Shown: positions 9,701-19,193, counted from the stretch's first letter. The stretch: 64,000 nucleotides of DNA from Mycobacterium pseudokansasii (GCF_900566075.1 NZ_UPHU01000001.1:1488001-1552000); one strand, 5' to 3'. Translations and numbers: made by a program. The notes: generated by a model not told the origin, from the letters alone.

Positions 9701-9936
9701 GCGACGAGCCCGGTGGTGCGCGTCTGGTCTATCCCGGGAAGTGCGGTCCGACCGGCGCCACTGAACGCGAGCAGGATCCGTTGACGCCGGCCGCTCGTGA
9801 TCAATGGCGCGGTCTGGTACGGCAGGCTGCTGAGGCGATGGCCGGGCCGCAGTTCATCGCCCGACGCAACGACGGTTGCTCGAACTGCCCGATCCGGCCG
9901 TTTTGCCCGGCACACACCGACAGATCACCGCTGTGA
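6781..9936 (+). CDS. adnB: ATP-dependent helicase-nuclease subunit AdnB
   Basis: Read from ATG 6781 (MSLSWGAEAHELL) the product has 1051 residues. It is one half of the AdnAB motor-nuclease, which resects double-strand breaks in mycobacteria. The N-terminal UvrD-like motor has Walker A GGPGTGKSS (about 25-33), a DDAQQLDP motif II near residue 255 and helicase motifs further on. The C-terminal RecB-type nuclease shows IVDVKTGKTP. It also carries the cysteines of an Fe-S cluster: one in SECPLRW and three in CSNCPIRPFC near the end. The stop TGA overlaps the adnA GTG, so the two subunits are translationally coupled. It corresponds to Rv3202c. Confidence 0.95.
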   Translation: MSLSWGAEAHELLVPGMRGLVRVLGGPGTGKSSLLVEAAVAHIAAGADPESVLLLTGSGRLGIRARSALTSALLRSSGIGSGRSAVREPLVRTVHGYAYALLRRNAERTGDGPPRLLTSAEQDAIIRELLAGDIEDAVDSQSVWPPDLWPALSTAGFANELRNLLARCFERGVDPWDLERLGRRCGRPEWIAAGRFARQYEQVMLLRSAAGMAAPQATARALGAAELVGAALEAFAVDPGLLAAERARVRLLLVDDAQQLDPQAARLVRALAAGTERAVVAGDPNQAVFGFRGGEPAGLLGGAVEGGRIVTLTVSHRCAPAVARAVSGITRRLPGGSAGKQIEGNGEQDGSVAVRLAASAHAEAAMIADTLRRAHVIDGVPWSQMAVIVRSVPRAAARLPRALAAAGVPVAMPAIGGSLSEEPAPAALLTVLAATADGLTGERALALLTGPIGRVDPVTLRRLRRTQQRGRSGGSPGDFGDLLAQTLSPEAESHPQFSGPQAGPLRRVRAVLAAAGRCHRQGQDPRYTLWAAWHRSGLQSRWLAASERGGPAGVQAARDLEAVTALFDITDQYVSRTSGASLRGLIEHVTALQLPRVSAEPVSRTEQVTVLSAHAALGHEWDLVVIAGLQEGLWPNTIPRGGVLATQRLLDELDGVTQNASARAPLLAEERRLLVAAMGRARRRLLVTAVDNDAGGGGQEPALPSAFFFEIARLADGGGEPAAAQPEPAPRVLSAAAVVGRLRAVVCAPDGTVDDAARACAATQLARLATAGVPGADPDGWHGLIPVSTSEPLYGSGDVITLTPSSLQTLSECPLRWLTERHGGAKPRELRSTVGSVLHALIAGPGRSEAQLLAELDRVWQRLPFDASWYSSNELARHRAMIQSFVEWRAQTRGELTEVGVEIEVDGVLQNRRDDGGKIRLRGRVDRLERDGAGRLVIVDVKTGKTPVSKDDAQQHAQLAMYQLAVAEGMVPAGDEPGGARLVYPGKCGPTGATEREQDPLTPAARDQWRGLVRQAAEAMAGPQFIARRNDGCSNCPIRPFCPAHTDRSPL

Positions 9937-12900
9937 GAAATGCCCGCCACAGCGCCGCCGAATTAGCTTGTGCACTGGGGCTTTTCCCGCCCACGCAGGA
10001 GCAGGAGGCCGTGATCGCGGCGCCGCCGGGCCCACTGGTGGTCATCGCCGGGGCCGGAGCCGGCAAGACCGAGACGATGGCGGCGCGGGTGGTGTGGTTG
10101 ATTGCCAACGGCTACGCCGAACCCGGCCAGGTGCTGGGCCTGACGTTCACCCGTAAGGCCGCCGGCCAACTGCTGCGCCGCGTCCGGTCTCGACTGGCGC
10201 GGTTGGCCGGGCTGGAACCCGGCCCGGCGGCGTGCGAATCCGCGGGCACGCCGGTGGTCAGCACCTACCACGCATTTGCCGGGAACTTGCTGCGTGACTA
10301 CGGATTGCTGCTGCCCGTCGAGCCCGACACCAGGCTGCTCACCGAGACCGAGCTGTGGCAGCTGGCGTTCGAGGTGGTCAACGGATATCGCGGTGAGTTG
10401 CGTACTCAGAAGACCCCGGCGGCGGTCACCGCAATGGTGCTGCGGTTATGGGGCCAGCTCGCCGAGCACCTGGTGGACACCGGGCAACTCCGCGACACCC
10501 ACGTTGAGCTGGAGCGGCTGGTGCACACGCTGCCGGCGGGCCACTATCAGCGCGACCGCGGCCCCAGCCAGTGGTTGCTGCGGATGCTGGCCACCCAGAA
10601 TGAGCGCGCTGAGTTGGTGCCGTTGCTGGATGCGTTGCTAGAACGCATGCGAGCCGGGAAGGTGATGGACTTCGGGTTACAGATGGCGTCTGCCGCACGG
10701 CTGGCGGCGTCGTTCCCGCAGGTCGGTCGCGAACTGCGGAACCAATTCCGGGTGGTGTTGCTCGATGAGTACCAGGACACCGGCCATTCGCAGCGGGTCG
10801 CGTTGTCGTCATTGTTCGGCGGCGGAGTCGATGACGGGCTGGCGCTCACGGCGGTCGGGGACCCGATTCAGTCGATCTACGGGTGGCGCGGTGCCTCGGC
10901 GACGAACCTGCCGCGCTTCACCACTGACTTCCCCCGCTCCGACGGCACACCAGCGCCGATCCTGGAGTTGCGGACCAGTTGGCGTAACCCGCCGCGAGCG
11001 CTGCACTTGGCAAACGCCATTTCTGCCGAGGCGCGCCGGCGATCGGTCGCGGTGCGTGCATTGCGGGCGCGCCCGGACGCCCCGCCCGGGACTGTTCGCT
11101 GCGCACTGCTCCCCGACGTGCAGGCCGAACGTGACTGGATCGCCGACCACCTTCAGCGGCATTACTTGCGGGCTCGGGCCGATGGGATCGGCCCGCCTAC
11201 CGCAGCCGTGCTGGTCCGCCGCAATGCTGACGCGGCACCCATCGCCGATGCACTGCGTGCTCGCGGGATCCCGGTCGAAGTTGTTGGGCTGGCCGGCCTG
11301 TTGTCGATTCCAGAGGTCGCCGACGTGGTGGCCATGCTGCGCCTGGTGGCCGAGCCGACGGCCGGAGCCGCGGCGATGCAGGTGCTGACCGGTCCCCGGT
11401 GGCGGCTCGGTAGCCGGGATCTGGCAGCGCTGTGGCGGCGCGCGCTGGCCCTGGTGAGCGGCCCGAACGAGTCGTCGCCCGAATCGATTGCGGCGGCAGC
11501 CGGCCCGGACAGCGACACCCCATGTCTGGCCGACGCGATCAGCGACCCGGGTCCGGCCGACTGGTACTCGGTGGCAGGGTACCGGCGCATCGTGGCCCTG
11601 GCCGGCGAACTGAACCTGCTGCGTGCACAACTCGGCCATTGCCTGCCGGATCTGGTTGCCGAAGTGCGCCGCGTGCTGGGTGTCGATTGCGAAGCCCGCG
11701 CCACATCGGCCGCTACCGCAGAGTGGTCTGGCACCGAGCATCTCGACGCTTTCGCCGACGTGGTAGCGAAATACGCCGAGCGGGCTACCTCGTCGAGCAC
11801 GGAGGTGCGGGCAAAGGCGCCGGTGGCTGGTCTGCTGGCCTATTTGGACGTGGCCGCAGAAGTGGAAAACGGCTTGCCCCCCGCGCAGCCGGCGGTTGCG
11901 CGCGACAGGGTGCAGGTGCTCACCGTGCATGCCGCAAAGGGCTTGGAGTGGCAGGTCGTGGCGGTCGCACACCTGTCGGGTGGAGTTTTCCCGTCGACCG
12001 CGTCGCGGAGCACCTGGTTAACCGATCCCGGTGAGCTACCACCACTGCTGCGCGGCGACCGCGCCTCGGCCTGGGCACTCGGTGTCCCGGTCCTGGACAC
12101 CTCGACGGTAACCAATCGAAAACAGCTGTCGGACAAGATCTCTGAGCACCGTCGGCAGCTCGATCAGCGGCGCGTCGATGAGGAGCGCCGGTTGCTGTAT
12201 GTGGCCGTCACTCGTGCCGAGGACACCCTGTTGGTATCGGGTCACCACTGGGGCGCTAGCGGGGTCAAGCCGTGCGGGCCGTCGGAATTCCTCTGCGAAG
12301 TCAAAGACATCATCGATTACTCGGTTGCGGCCGGCGATCCGTGCGGGATTGTGGACCAGTGGGCCTCCGCACCGGCGGAAGGAGAACGTAACCCGTTGCG
12401 GGACAACGTTGTCCAGGCAGTTTGGCCAGCTGAGCCGCTGGGCGCGCGGCGCGCTGACGTTGAACACGGGGCCCGGCTGGTGGCTGAGGCAACAGCGGCG
12501 GACGTAGTCGACGCCGGAGGTGCTGACACCGAGGGGTGGGTCCATGACGTCGATGCGTTACTGGCCGAACGTGCGCGCGCGGCGCAACCGCCGGCCCGCG
12601 AGCTGCCGGGCCAGTTGTCTGTCAGCGGTCTGGTGGAGCTGGGCCGCGATCCCGCGAAGGCGCGGCAGCGGCTAGCCCATCGTCTGCCGTCGCGTCCGGA
12701 TCCGCAAGCTTTGCTGGGCAACGCCTTTCACTCCTGGGTCCAGCAGTTCTACGGAGCGGAATTGCTGTTCGATCTCGGAGACCTTCCGGGTGCCGCCGAC
12801 TCCGACGTAAGCAACGCCGAGGAGTTGGCCAAACTGCGGGCGGCCTTCACCGCATCGCCCTGGGCTGCTCGGACCCCGATCGCGGTAGAAGTGCCGTTCG

Positions 12901-13211
12901 AGATGCCGATCGGCGACACCGTGGTTCGCGGCCGCATCGATGCGGTGTTCGCCGACCCCGACGGCGGCGTCACCGTGGTCGACTGGAAAACCGGTGAGCC
13001 GCCACGCGGGCCGGAAGCCAGGCGGCAGGCCGCCGTCCAGTTGGCCGTCTACCGGCTGGCGTGGGCTGCGCTGCTCGGCTGCTCGGAGTCATCGGTACGC
13101 ACCGCGTTCTACTACGTGCGCAGTGGCATCACCGTTGTTCCCGATGAGTTGCCCGACGGTGCAGCGTTGGCCGCGCTGCTTGCTGACTCCGCTCGCCGTT
13201 GCGACACCTGA
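9933..13211 (+). CDS. adnA: ATP-dependent helicase-nuclease subunit AdnA
   Basis: The GTG at 9933 overlaps the adnB stop (GTGA) and gives 1092 residues, close to the roughly 1100 of the M. tuberculosis protein (Rv3201c). The UvrD-type motor has Walker A GAGAGKTE at 40-47, motif II LLDEYQDTGHSQR, motif III GDPIQSIYGWRGA and motif VI in [13 protein letters not shown]. The C-terminal nuclease has VDWKTGEPP. In the AdnAB dimer both nuclease modules cut, each on its own strand, and AdnB is reported to be the main motor. No lesion is visible. Confidence 0.95.
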   Translation: MRNARHSAAELACALGLFPPTQEQEAVIAAPPGPLVVIAGAGAGKTETMAARVVWLIANGYAEPGQVLGLTFTRKAAGQLLRRVRSRLARLAGLEPGPAACESAGTPVVSTYHAFAGNLLRDYGLLLPVEPDTRLLTETELWQLAFEVVNGYRGELRTQKTPAAVTAMVLRLWGQLAEHLVDTGQLRDTHVELERLVHTLPAGHYQRDRGPSQWLLRMLATQNERAELVPLLDALLERMRAGKVMDFGLQMASAARLAASFPQVGRELRNQFRVVLLDEYQDTGHSQRVALSSLFGGGVDDGLALTAVGDPIQSIYGWRGASATNLPRFTTDFPRSDGTPAPILELRTSWRNPPRALHLANAISAEARRRSVAVRALRARPDAPPGTVRCALLPDVQAERDWIADHLQRHYLRARADGIGPPTAAVLVRRNADAAPIADALRARGIPVEVVGLAGLLSIPEVADVVAMLRLVAEPTAGAAAMQVLTGPRWRLGSRDLAALWRRALALVSGPNESSPESIAAAAGPDSDTPCLADAISDPGPADWYSVAGYRRIVALAGELNLLRAQLGHCLPDLVAEVRRVLGVDCEARATSAATAEWSGTEHLDAFADVVAKYAERATSSSTEVRAKAPVAGLLAYLDVAAEVENGLPPAQPAVARDRVQVLTVHAAKGLEWQVVAVAHLSGGVFPSTASRSTWLTDPGELPPLLRGDRASAWALGVPVLDTSTVTNRKQLSDKISEHRRQLDQRRVDEERRLLYVAVTRAEDTLLVSGHHWGASGVKPCGPSEFLCEVKDIIDYSVAAGDPCGIVDQWASAPAEGERNPLRDNVVQAVWPAEPLGARRADVEHGARLVAEATAADVVDAGGADTEGWVHDVDALLAERARAAQPPARELPGQLSVSGLVELGRDPAKARQRLAHRLPSRPDPQALLGNAFHSWVQQFYGAELLFDLGDLPGAADSDVSNAEELAKLRAAFTASPWAARTPIAVEVPFEMPIGDTVVRGRIDAVFADPDGGVTVVDWKTGEPPRGPEARRQAAVQLAVYRLAWAALLGCSESSVRTAFYYVRSGITVVPDELPDGAALAALLADSARRCDT

Positions 13212-13272
13212 TCGTGGTTACATGTTTCTCGTGCCTGTGTCGTGCTTTGGGATCAGCCGATGACGGATTCCC

Positions 13273-14343
13273 GTGGCAAAAGGTAGTTGGCGGCGGCTGA
13301 GGCGTCTCGACGAGAGGTTGACGGTCCAGCCGAGTTACGCACTCGTCGGCGTGTTACGCATTCCTTCGGGTCGGGCCAGTCCCGCGCGCATCATTACCCG
13401 CCGAGTGGCTATTGCCTTGGCGGCGTTGTTGGTCGGCGCCATTACCGTCTACGTCGACCGGGACGGATACCACGACTCACAGGGCGACGAACTGACGTTT
13501 TTGGATTGCCTGTACTACTCGGCGGTGACGTTGTCGACGACCGGTTATGGCGACATCACACCCATTTCCGAATTCGCGCGCGCGACCAACGTCTTGATCA
13601 TCACACCGCTGCGTATCGCGTTCCTGATCCTGTTGGTCGGGACGACGCTCGAGGTGGTCACTGAGACGTCCCGGCAAGCACTGAAGATCCAGCGTTGGAG
13701 GAACAGAGTGCGCAACCACACCGTCGTCATCGGCTATGGGACCAAAGGCAAAACGGCGATTACCGCGATGCTCGGCGACGAGGTGGTCCCTGGTGAGATT
13801 GTCGTCGTCGACACCGACCGGGCAGCCCTCGACCGCGCGGCGGCGGCGGGTTTGGTCACCGTCCATGGTGACGCCACCAAATCCGACGTGCTGCGGTTGG
13901 CCGGTGCTCAGCATGCCGCCTCGATCATCGTTGCCGCGAGCCGTGACGACACGGCGGCGTTGGTCACTTTGACCGCCCGCGAGATCTCGCCCAAGGCCAA
14001 GATCGTGGCTTCCATCCGGGAGGCCGAAAACCAGCATCTGCTCGAGCAATCGGGGGCGGACTCGGTGGTGGTTTCCTCCGAGACCGCCGGCCGATTGCTT
14101 GGCCTTGCCACCACTACACCCAGCGTTGTGCAGATGATCGAGGACCTGTTGACGCCGGATACGGGGCTGGCGATTGCCGAACGCGAGGTGGAGCCGAGCG
14201 AAGTCGGCGGTTCTCCGCGGCATCTGGGGGACATCGTGCTCGGCGTCGTCCGCAACGGGCAACTATTGCGTATCGGAGCGCCCGAGGTGGACGCCATTGA
14301 GGCCGACGACCGTCTCCTCTACGTCCGCAACACGGGGCAGTAA
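13273..14343 (+). CDS. Two-helix potassium channel with RCK (TrkA-N) domain
   Basis: The 356-residue protein (GTG start) has a transmembrane helix at about 45-60, a pore loop with the selectivity filter TTGYGD near 93-98 and a second helix at about 110-130. The cytoplasmic RCK/TrkA-N domain begins at VVIGYGTKGKT, a Rossmann NAD-binding loop, and a TrkA-C-like part closes the protein. This MthK-like design makes ligand-gated K+ channels. It corresponds to Rv3200c and sits 61 bp after adnA. Confidence 0.9.
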   Translation: MAKGSWRRLRRLDERLTVQPSYALVGVLRIPSGRASPARIITRRVAIALAALLVGAITVYVDRDGYHDSQGDELTFLDCLYYSAVTLSTTGYGDITPISEFARATNVLIITPLRIAFLILLVGTTLEVVTETSRQALKIQRWRNRVRNHTVVIGYGTKGKTAITAMLGDEVVPGEIVVVDTDRAALDRAAAAGLVTVHGDATKSDVLRLAGAQHAASIIVAASRDDTAALVTLTAREISPKAKIVASIREAENQHLLEQSGADSVVVSSETAGRLLGLATTTPSVVQMIEDLLTPDTGLAIAEREVEPSEVGGSPRHLGDIVLGVVRNGQLLRIGAPEVDAIEADDRLLYVRNTGQ

Positions 14344-14385
14344 TGGCGATCGCAAGCTCGGCGGAGCCGGGCGTGAGGGCCTAGC

Positions 14386-15315
14386 GTGGACTTGCGGCTG
14401 CGGGACGTTCCATTCCTGTCGCGCATCGGCGCCGACCGGGCCGACCACTTGCGGACCGATGTCGACGCGGCGGCTGCCGGCTGGGCCGATGCGGCGCTAC
14501 TGCGGGTGGATTCGCGCAACCAGGTCCTGGTTGTCGATGGCCGAGCGGTGCTGGGTCGGGCAGCCGCGCTGGGCGACAAGCCACCGCCGGAGGCGGTGTT
14601 CCTGGGTCGCATCGCGGGTGGTCGCCATGTCTGGGCGATCAGGGGCGCACTCGAGCCCCCGGAGAATCTGGATGTAGAGGCCGAAGTGGTGGACCTTCGC
14701 AGGCTTGGCAAGATCATCGATGACACCAGCAGCCAATTGGTGTCGTCGGCAATGGCGTTATTGAACTGGCATGACACCGCACGATTCAGCCCGGTCGACG
14801 GCACCCCGACCAAACCCGCCAGGGCTGGATGGTCACGCGTCAGCCTGATCACCGGTCACGAGGAGTTTCCCCGTATCGACGCGGCGGTGATCTGCCTGGT
14901 TCACGACGGCGGTGATCGCGCGGTATTGGCCCGCCAAGCGGCATGGCCGCCGCAAATGTTCTCGCTGCTGGCGGGCTTCGTCGAGGCGGGTGAATCGTTC
15001 GAGGTATGCGTGGCCCGCGAGATCCGTGAGGAAATCGGTCTGACCGTCCGTGATGTGCGCTACCTGGGCAGCCAACCCTGGCCGTTCCCGCGTTCGCTGA
15101 TGGTGGGCTTCCATGCCCTAGCCGACCCGGATCAAGATTTTTCATTCCACGACGGCGAGATCGCCGAGGCGGGCTGGTTCACCCGCGACGAAGTGCGTGC
15201 GGCGCTGGACGCGGGCGACTGGACAACCACCGCATCGGAGTCCAAATTGCGGCTACCGGGTTCCGTCTCGATTGCCCGCATCATCATCGAAGCCTGGGCG
15301 GCGGCGCGCGACTGA
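14386..15315 (+). CDS. nudC: NADH pyrophosphatase NudC
   Basis: The 309-residue Nudix hydrolase cleaves NAD(H) to NMN(H) and AMP; family members also remove NAD caps from RNA. The Nudix box GFVEAGESFEVCVAREIREE starts near residue 197 and is complete. The motif SQPWPFPRSLM, typical of NudC-type enzymes, follows at about 226. The N-terminal half lacks the two CxxC zinc pairs of E. coli NudC, as I recall is usual in mycobacteria. GTG start at 14386, 42 bp after the K+ channel gene. It corresponds to Rv3199c, implicated in isoniazid-adduct degradation. Confidence 0.93.
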   Translation: MDLRLRDVPFLSRIGADRADHLRTDVDAAAAGWADAALLRVDSRNQVLVVDGRAVLGRAAALGDKPPPEAVFLGRIAGGRHVWAIRGALEPPENLDVEAEVVDLRRLGKIIDDTSSQLVSSAMALLNWHDTARFSPVDGTPTKPARAGWSRVSLITGHEEFPRIDAAVICLVHDGGDRAVLARQAAWPPQMFSLLAGFVEAGESFEVCVAREIREEIGLTVRDVRYLGSQPWPFPRSLMVGFHALADPDQDFSFHDGEIAEAGWFTRDEVRAALDAGDWTTTASESKLRLPGSVSIARIIIEAWAAARD

Positions 15316-15329
15316 ACTGCCTCGGTCGA

Positions 15330-16055
15330 CTACTTGACGCGATCGCAGATCGCGTCAAGCACTGTATTGGCGATCCGTTCAGCTGGTTCGATGCCCAACA
15401 CGCCGACAGACATCAACACCGCATTCTTGACGCGATACAGGTGGCTCCAGCCTTGGTCGGTGATCCGCAGCGTGGCGGAATCCGGCTTGTCCACGTTGAA
15501 CGTGTACTTGGGGTCATGTAACGCCATGCACGCGTTCAGTGAAGCTTCCAGCTGGTCGAGCGCTGCGCGTGCGGCGTGCGCGTCCGGGTAGATGGCGACA
15601 GCTTGACTGACGGAATCGACCATGACCATGCCACCGGGGTCGATGTCGTCGGTGACGCCGCTGTAGCCCGCACTCCGGAACTCCATCCAGCCGCTGGCGA
15701 ATGTGAGATCACTGGTCCCGGCCGCCCGGCAGGGGCCCGGTGCGTTCAGGTCGCCTGGTGGCGGACGACGCAAGTCCGCTCGTGAATGTGCGGTCAGTTC
15801 CTCGTAATTGGCGATACGGCGTACCTCTTCGACGCCGATGATCAACGCGTCGGCACCCGACGGGGGTGTGGTGGTGGTGCTCGGCTTCGCTGACGTGCCT
15901 TTGTGCGAGCAGGCTGTGATCACGAGTAGCGCAGTGCAGATGATGAAGAGCGACTTGCCCGCGCCGGCCAGGGCGGCGCGAATATCTGCCGCGTGCCGCT
16001 TCAGCCGGAGCGCCGGATGTGTCACGCTCGCGCGGGTTGAGCCGGTTGGCCTCAT
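15330..16055 (-). CDS. Lipoprotein with PknH-like extracellular sensor domain
   Basis: The 241-residue product has a hydrophobic stretch SLFIICTALLVITAC ending in a lipobox Cys at about residue 49. A low-complexity Ser/Thr/Pro linker follows, then a domain like the extracellular sensor domain of kinase PknH and the LppH family. Signs are the DVDSVSQAVAIYPD-like segment, the GWSHLYRVKNAVLM-type strand and conserved Cys in GPCRAAG, LNACMAL and DAICDRV. The N-region is long; a GTG at 16025 would give a more usual signal peptide. The family binds unknown ligands. I do not recall an equivalent between nudC and mrx1 in M. tuberculosis, so it may be an insertion. Confidence 0.8.
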   Translation of the reverse strand: MRPTGSTRASVTHPALRLKRHAADIRAALAGAGKSLFIICTALLVITACSHKGTSAKPSTTTTPPSGADALIIGVEEVRRIANYEELTAHSRADLRRPPPGDLNAPGPCRAAGTSDLTFASGWMEFRSAGYSGVTDDIDPGGMVMVDSVSQAVAIYPDAHAARAALDQLEASLNACMALHDPKYTFNVDKPDSATLRITDQGWSHLYRVKNAVLMSVGVLGIEPAERIANTVLDAICDRVK

Positions 16056-16242
16056 CGTTGATAGCCATTTTCTGCGGACCGCCGTCCGCGGTTGGGTGGC
16101 GGTTATGGTATCGGCGAGTTATGCCCGGAGGTCGACGCCGTAATTCTTATCGTACGGGCGACCGGACCTCTTGTTGGGCACCTTTGCCCAGGCGACGGGC
16201 CGTGTCTGGGCACGCCCGGCGAATGGCCGACACCGGGCCGCC

Positions 16243-16497
16243 TCAGCCGCCGACTTCTGCCAGTCTGGCTTTGACCACGTTTGCGCTCGGGTTGGTCAGC
16301 GTTGAGCCGTCGGCAAACCTGACCGTCGGGACCGTTCTGTTGCCGCCGTTGACCGAGGCGACAAACTCCGCAGCCGCGCTGTCGTGTTCGATGTCGACCT
16401 CGACGTAGGTGATCCCGTCTGTCCGGAGCGCCGTCTTGAGCCGGAAACAATAGCCACACCATGACGTCGTGTAGATGGTGAGCGCAGCGTTGGTCAT
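16243..16497 (-). CDS. mrx1: Mycoredoxin-1 (glutaredoxin-like, mycothiol-dependent)
   Basis: Read from ATG 16497 the product has 84 residues, the usual length for mycoredoxin-1. The active site is WCGYC with Cys14 and Cys17; TVPTVRF is the cis-Pro loop. Mycoredoxin reduces mycothiol-mixed disulfides on proteins with electrons from mycothiol and Mtr. It is divergent from uvrD2, with a 170-bp gap. It corresponds to Rv3198A. Confidence 0.92.
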   Translation of the reverse strand: MTNAALTIYTTSWCGYCFRLKTALRTDGITYVEVDIEHDSAAAEFVASVNGGNRTVPTVRFADGSTLTNPSANVVKARLAEVGG

Positions 16498-16667
16498 AGC
16501 TGGTAAACGTAGCCCGACAACCACCCGGGCCGTGGAGTGGGCCGGAGCGAGAGCATCGCCCGCTTACCCCGGGGCAGCCCTGGGGAGTCGGCGCCACCCG
16601 TCGACGACGCAGGGCGCGGCGCGTCGAAACGCCCGGCTTGTCGGCCGCCGCTGCCAAGATGGACGCT

Positions 16668-18767
16668 ATGCCGATGGTCGTAGACGCACTGACCGCTGCC
16701 CTGGACGACGAGCAGCGCCAAGCCGTATTGGCTCCACGCGGACCGGTCTGCGTGCTCGCCGGAGCCGGCACCGGAAAGACGCGCACCATCACGCACCGGA
16801 TCGCCCACCTGGTCGGCAGTGGTCATGTCGATGCCGGTCACGTGTTGGCGGTGACGTTCACCCAGCGCGCGGCGGGGGAGATGCGCGCCCGGTTGCGGGC
16901 ACTGGGCACCGCCGCGCAGGTCGGTTCGGGCGTCGGCGCCGTGCAGGCGCTGACCTTTCATGCGGCCGCGCATCGCCAGCTGCGGTATTTCTGGCCACGC
17001 GTGGTCGGTGACATCGGCTGGCAGTTGTTGGACACCAAGTTCGCTGTCGTGGCCCGCGCGGCCAGCCGCGTCAGGCTCCAGGCCAGCACCGATGACGTCC
17101 GGGACCTCGCTGGCGAAATCGAGTGGGCCAAGGCTTCGCTGATCGGTCCCGAGGATTACCCGAGCGCGGTGGCGGCCGTGCGTCGGGACACCCCGTTGGA
17201 CGTCGCACACATCGCGGCGGTCTACTCCGAATACGAATCCCTCAAGGTCCGCGACGACAGCGTCACCCTGCTCGATTTCGACGACCTGCTGCTGCACACC
17301 GCGGCCGCTATCGAACATGACGTCGCGGTGGCCGAGGAGTTCCGGGATCGCTACCGCTGCTTCGTCGTCGACGAATACCAGGACGTCACACCGTTGCAGC
17401 AGCGGGTCCTTTCGGCATGGTTGGGGGATCGCGACGATCTGACGGTCGTCGGCGACGCCAATCAGACCATCTACTCGTTCACCGGAGCCTCCCCGCGCTT
17501 CCTGCTCGACTTCTCCCGTAGGTTTCCCGACGCCACGGTGGTGCGCCTGGAGCGTGACTACCGGTCAACTCCGCAGGTGGTGTCGCTGGCCAATCGGGTG
17601 ATCGAAGCCGCCCGGGGCCGGGTCGCGGGCAGCAAGTTGCGGTTATCCGGCCAGCGGGAGCCCGGTCCTGCCCCGTCGTTCCAGGAGTATCCCGACGAAC
17701 CCGCCGAGGCTGCCGCGGTGACGGCGTCGATCGGCCGGCTAATCGAATCCGGCACTGCGCCTTCCGAAATCGCGATTCTGTACCGCGTCAATGCGCAGTC
17801 CGAGGTCTACGAGGAAGCGCTGACCGAAGCGGGCATCGCCTATCAGGTACGCGGCGGCGAGGGGTTCTTCGACCGTCAGGAGATCAAGCAGGCGCTGGTG
17901 GCGTTACAGCGTGCCGCTGAACGCGGTACCGACGCTGCATTGCCCGACGCGGTCCGCGGCGTTCTGGAACCGCTGGGGTTGACGGCACACGAGCCGGTGG
18001 GTGCCCGCGCTCGGGAACGCTGGGAGGGACTCACCGCTTTGGCGCAACTGGTCGATGACGAGGTGGCGCAGCGTCCGCATTTGCGGCTTCCGGGACTGCT
18101 GTCCGAGCTTCGGGCCCGAGCCGACGCGCGGCATCCGCCGGTAGTGCAGGGCGTCACGCTTGCCTCACTGCATGCGGCCAAGGGCCTGGAGTGGGATGCA
18201 GTGTTTCTGGTCGGATTGGCCGACGGCACATTACCCATCTCGCATGCGCTGGCGCATGGCCCAGACAGTGAGCCGGTCGAGGAAGAGCGCCGCCTGCTGT
18301 ATGTCGGAATCACCAGGGCCCGAGTGCATTTGGCCCTCAGCTGGGCGCTGGCTCGGGCGCCGGGCGGTCGCCAGAGCCGTAAGCCGTCACGGTTCCTCAA
18401 TGGCATTGCGCCGCAGACGCGTGCCGAACCGGGGCCGGGCAAAACCCGTCGCAACCGGGGCACCGCCCGCTGCCGGGTCTGCAACAAGGAGCTGACCACC
18501 CCGGCAGCCGTCATGCTGCGGCGATGTGAAACATGTGCGGGCGACATCGACGAGGAGTTGCTGCTGCAGCTGAAGTCATGGCGGCTCAACATCGCCAAGG
18601 AACAGAACGTGCCGGCCTACGTTGTCTTCACCGACAACACACTCATCGCGATCGCCGAGCTGCGCCCCGACGACGACGAGGCGCTCATCGCCATTCCGGG
18701 TATCGGTGCCCGAAAGCTGGAACAGTACGGAGGCGACGTTCTCGACATGGTCAGGCAGGCTCGCTGA
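16668..18767 (+). CDS. uvrD2: DNA helicase UvrD2 with HRDC and tetracysteine domains
   Basis: From ATG 16668 the product has 699 residues, matching the 700 of Rv3198c; an in-frame start at 16638 adds ten residues. The superfamily I motor shows Walker A GAGTGKTR, motif [16 protein letters not shown], motif [16 protein letters not shown] and motif [16 protein letters not shown]. The C-terminal third has a tetracysteine zinc-like module (CRVCNKE...CETC) and then an HRDC domain (residues about 620-699). In M. tuberculosis UvrD2 is essential and the cysteine module is needed for helicase activity. It is divergent from mrx1 and is followed by the whiB7 leader. Confidence 0.95.
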   Translation: MPMVVDALTAALDDEQRQAVLAPRGPVCVLAGAGTGKTRTITHRIAHLVGSGHVDAGHVLAVTFTQRAAGEMRARLRALGTAAQVGSGVGAVQALTFHAAAHRQLRYFWPRVVGDIGWQLLDTKFAVVARAASRVRLQASTDDVRDLAGEIEWAKASLIGPEDYPSAVAAVRRDTPLDVAHIAAVYSEYESLKVRDDSVTLLDFDDLLLHTAAAIEHDVAVAEEFRDRYRCFVVDEYQDVTPLQQRVLSAWLGDRDDLTVVGDANQTIYSFTGASPRFLLDFSRRFPDATVVRLERDYRSTPQVVSLANRVIEAARGRVAGSKLRLSGQREPGPAPSFQEYPDEPAEAAAVTASIGRLIESGTAPSEIAILYRVNAQSEVYEEALTEAGIAYQVRGGEGFFDRQEIKQALVALQRAAERGTDAALPDAVRGVLEPLGLTAHEPVGARARERWEGLTALAQLVDDEVAQRPHLRLPGLLSELRARADARHPPVVQGVTLASLHAAKGLEWDAVFLVGLADGTLPISHALAHGPDSEPVEEERRLLYVGITRARVHLALSWALARAPGGRQSRKPSRFLNGIAPQTRAEPGPGKTRRNRGTARCRVCNKELTTPAAVMLRRCETCAGDIDEELLLQLKSWRLNIAKEQNVPAYVVFTDNTLIAIAELRPDDDEALIAIPGIGARKLEQYGGDVLDMVRQAR

Positions 18768-18787
18768 GCAACGAAACCGCAGGTCAG

Positions 18788-18825
18788 AAAATCGGTTGTC
18801 ATCGGCAGCCGTGACCGATTACCCT
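18788..18825 (+). promoter_or_regulatory. whiB7 promoter with WhiB7-type AT-rich element
   Basis: An A-run (AAAA, 18788-18791) lies directly upstream of a -35 box TTGTCA (18796-18801). An 18-bp spacer leads to TACCCT (18820-18825) as -10. WhiB7 bound to SigA is known to read an AT-rich patch just upstream of -35 with its AT-hook, and the order AAAATCGGTTG is as I recall it for whiB7 itself, so autoregulation is expected. The transcript would start near 18832. Confidence 0.65.
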
Positions 18826-18895
18826 CGAAGCGCACTTCGCTGCCGGCGTTGAAGGCTGGCAAATCGGCAAGCGGTACGAGAGGAGGGTGGCCACG

Positions 18896-19042
18896 ATGCT
18901 CGACATCAGCGTGTTCGGTGCGAGCGTGGCTGCCGCGGCGTCAACCGCGGGAACCCCTCATGCCGCCGCCGCACCGGCGGCAGCGGCTAAGCACCGCGTC
19001 GCCGCCGCGACTGACGCGTCCGTGGATCGGAGCCCAACGTAG
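18896..19042 (+). CDS. whiB7 leader uORF (48 codons), attenuation sensor
   Basis: ATG 18896, preceded by AGGAGG at 18881-18886, opens a 48-residue Ala-rich peptide starting MLDISVFGASV and ending at TAG 19040-19042. The intrinsic terminator follows 30 bp later and whiB7 150 bp later. In mycobacteria, ribosome-targeting antibiotics slow uORF translation, which blocks terminator formation and lets transcription reach whiB7. The position, strong ribosome site and following terminator fit that mechanism. Confidence 0.75.
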   Translation: MLDISVFGASVAAAASTAGTPHAAAAPAAAAKHRVAAATDASVDRSPT

Positions 19043-19072
19043 ACACTGCGTAACAGCCCCAGATTCGCCGAA

Positions 19073-19116
19073 TGGCCACGGACCCAAGTCACCAGGATCC
19101 GTGGCCAGATTTTTTT
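19073..19116 (+). terminator. Intrinsic terminator in the whiB7 leader
   Basis: TGGCCACGGA (19073-19082) pairs perfectly with TCCGTGGCCA (19098-19107), and seven T residues follow at 19110-19116. A Rho-independent terminator with a true T-run is rare in mycobacteria. Here it lies between the uORF and whiB7 and would abort transcription without antibiotic stress. Confidence 0.85.
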
Positions 19117-19193
19117 GGGGGTCAACCTCCCTCACCTGGTCCGGATCACCTTCGAAAGACAGCCCCAAGACCAGGAAGCAGGTGAGCCAGAAC

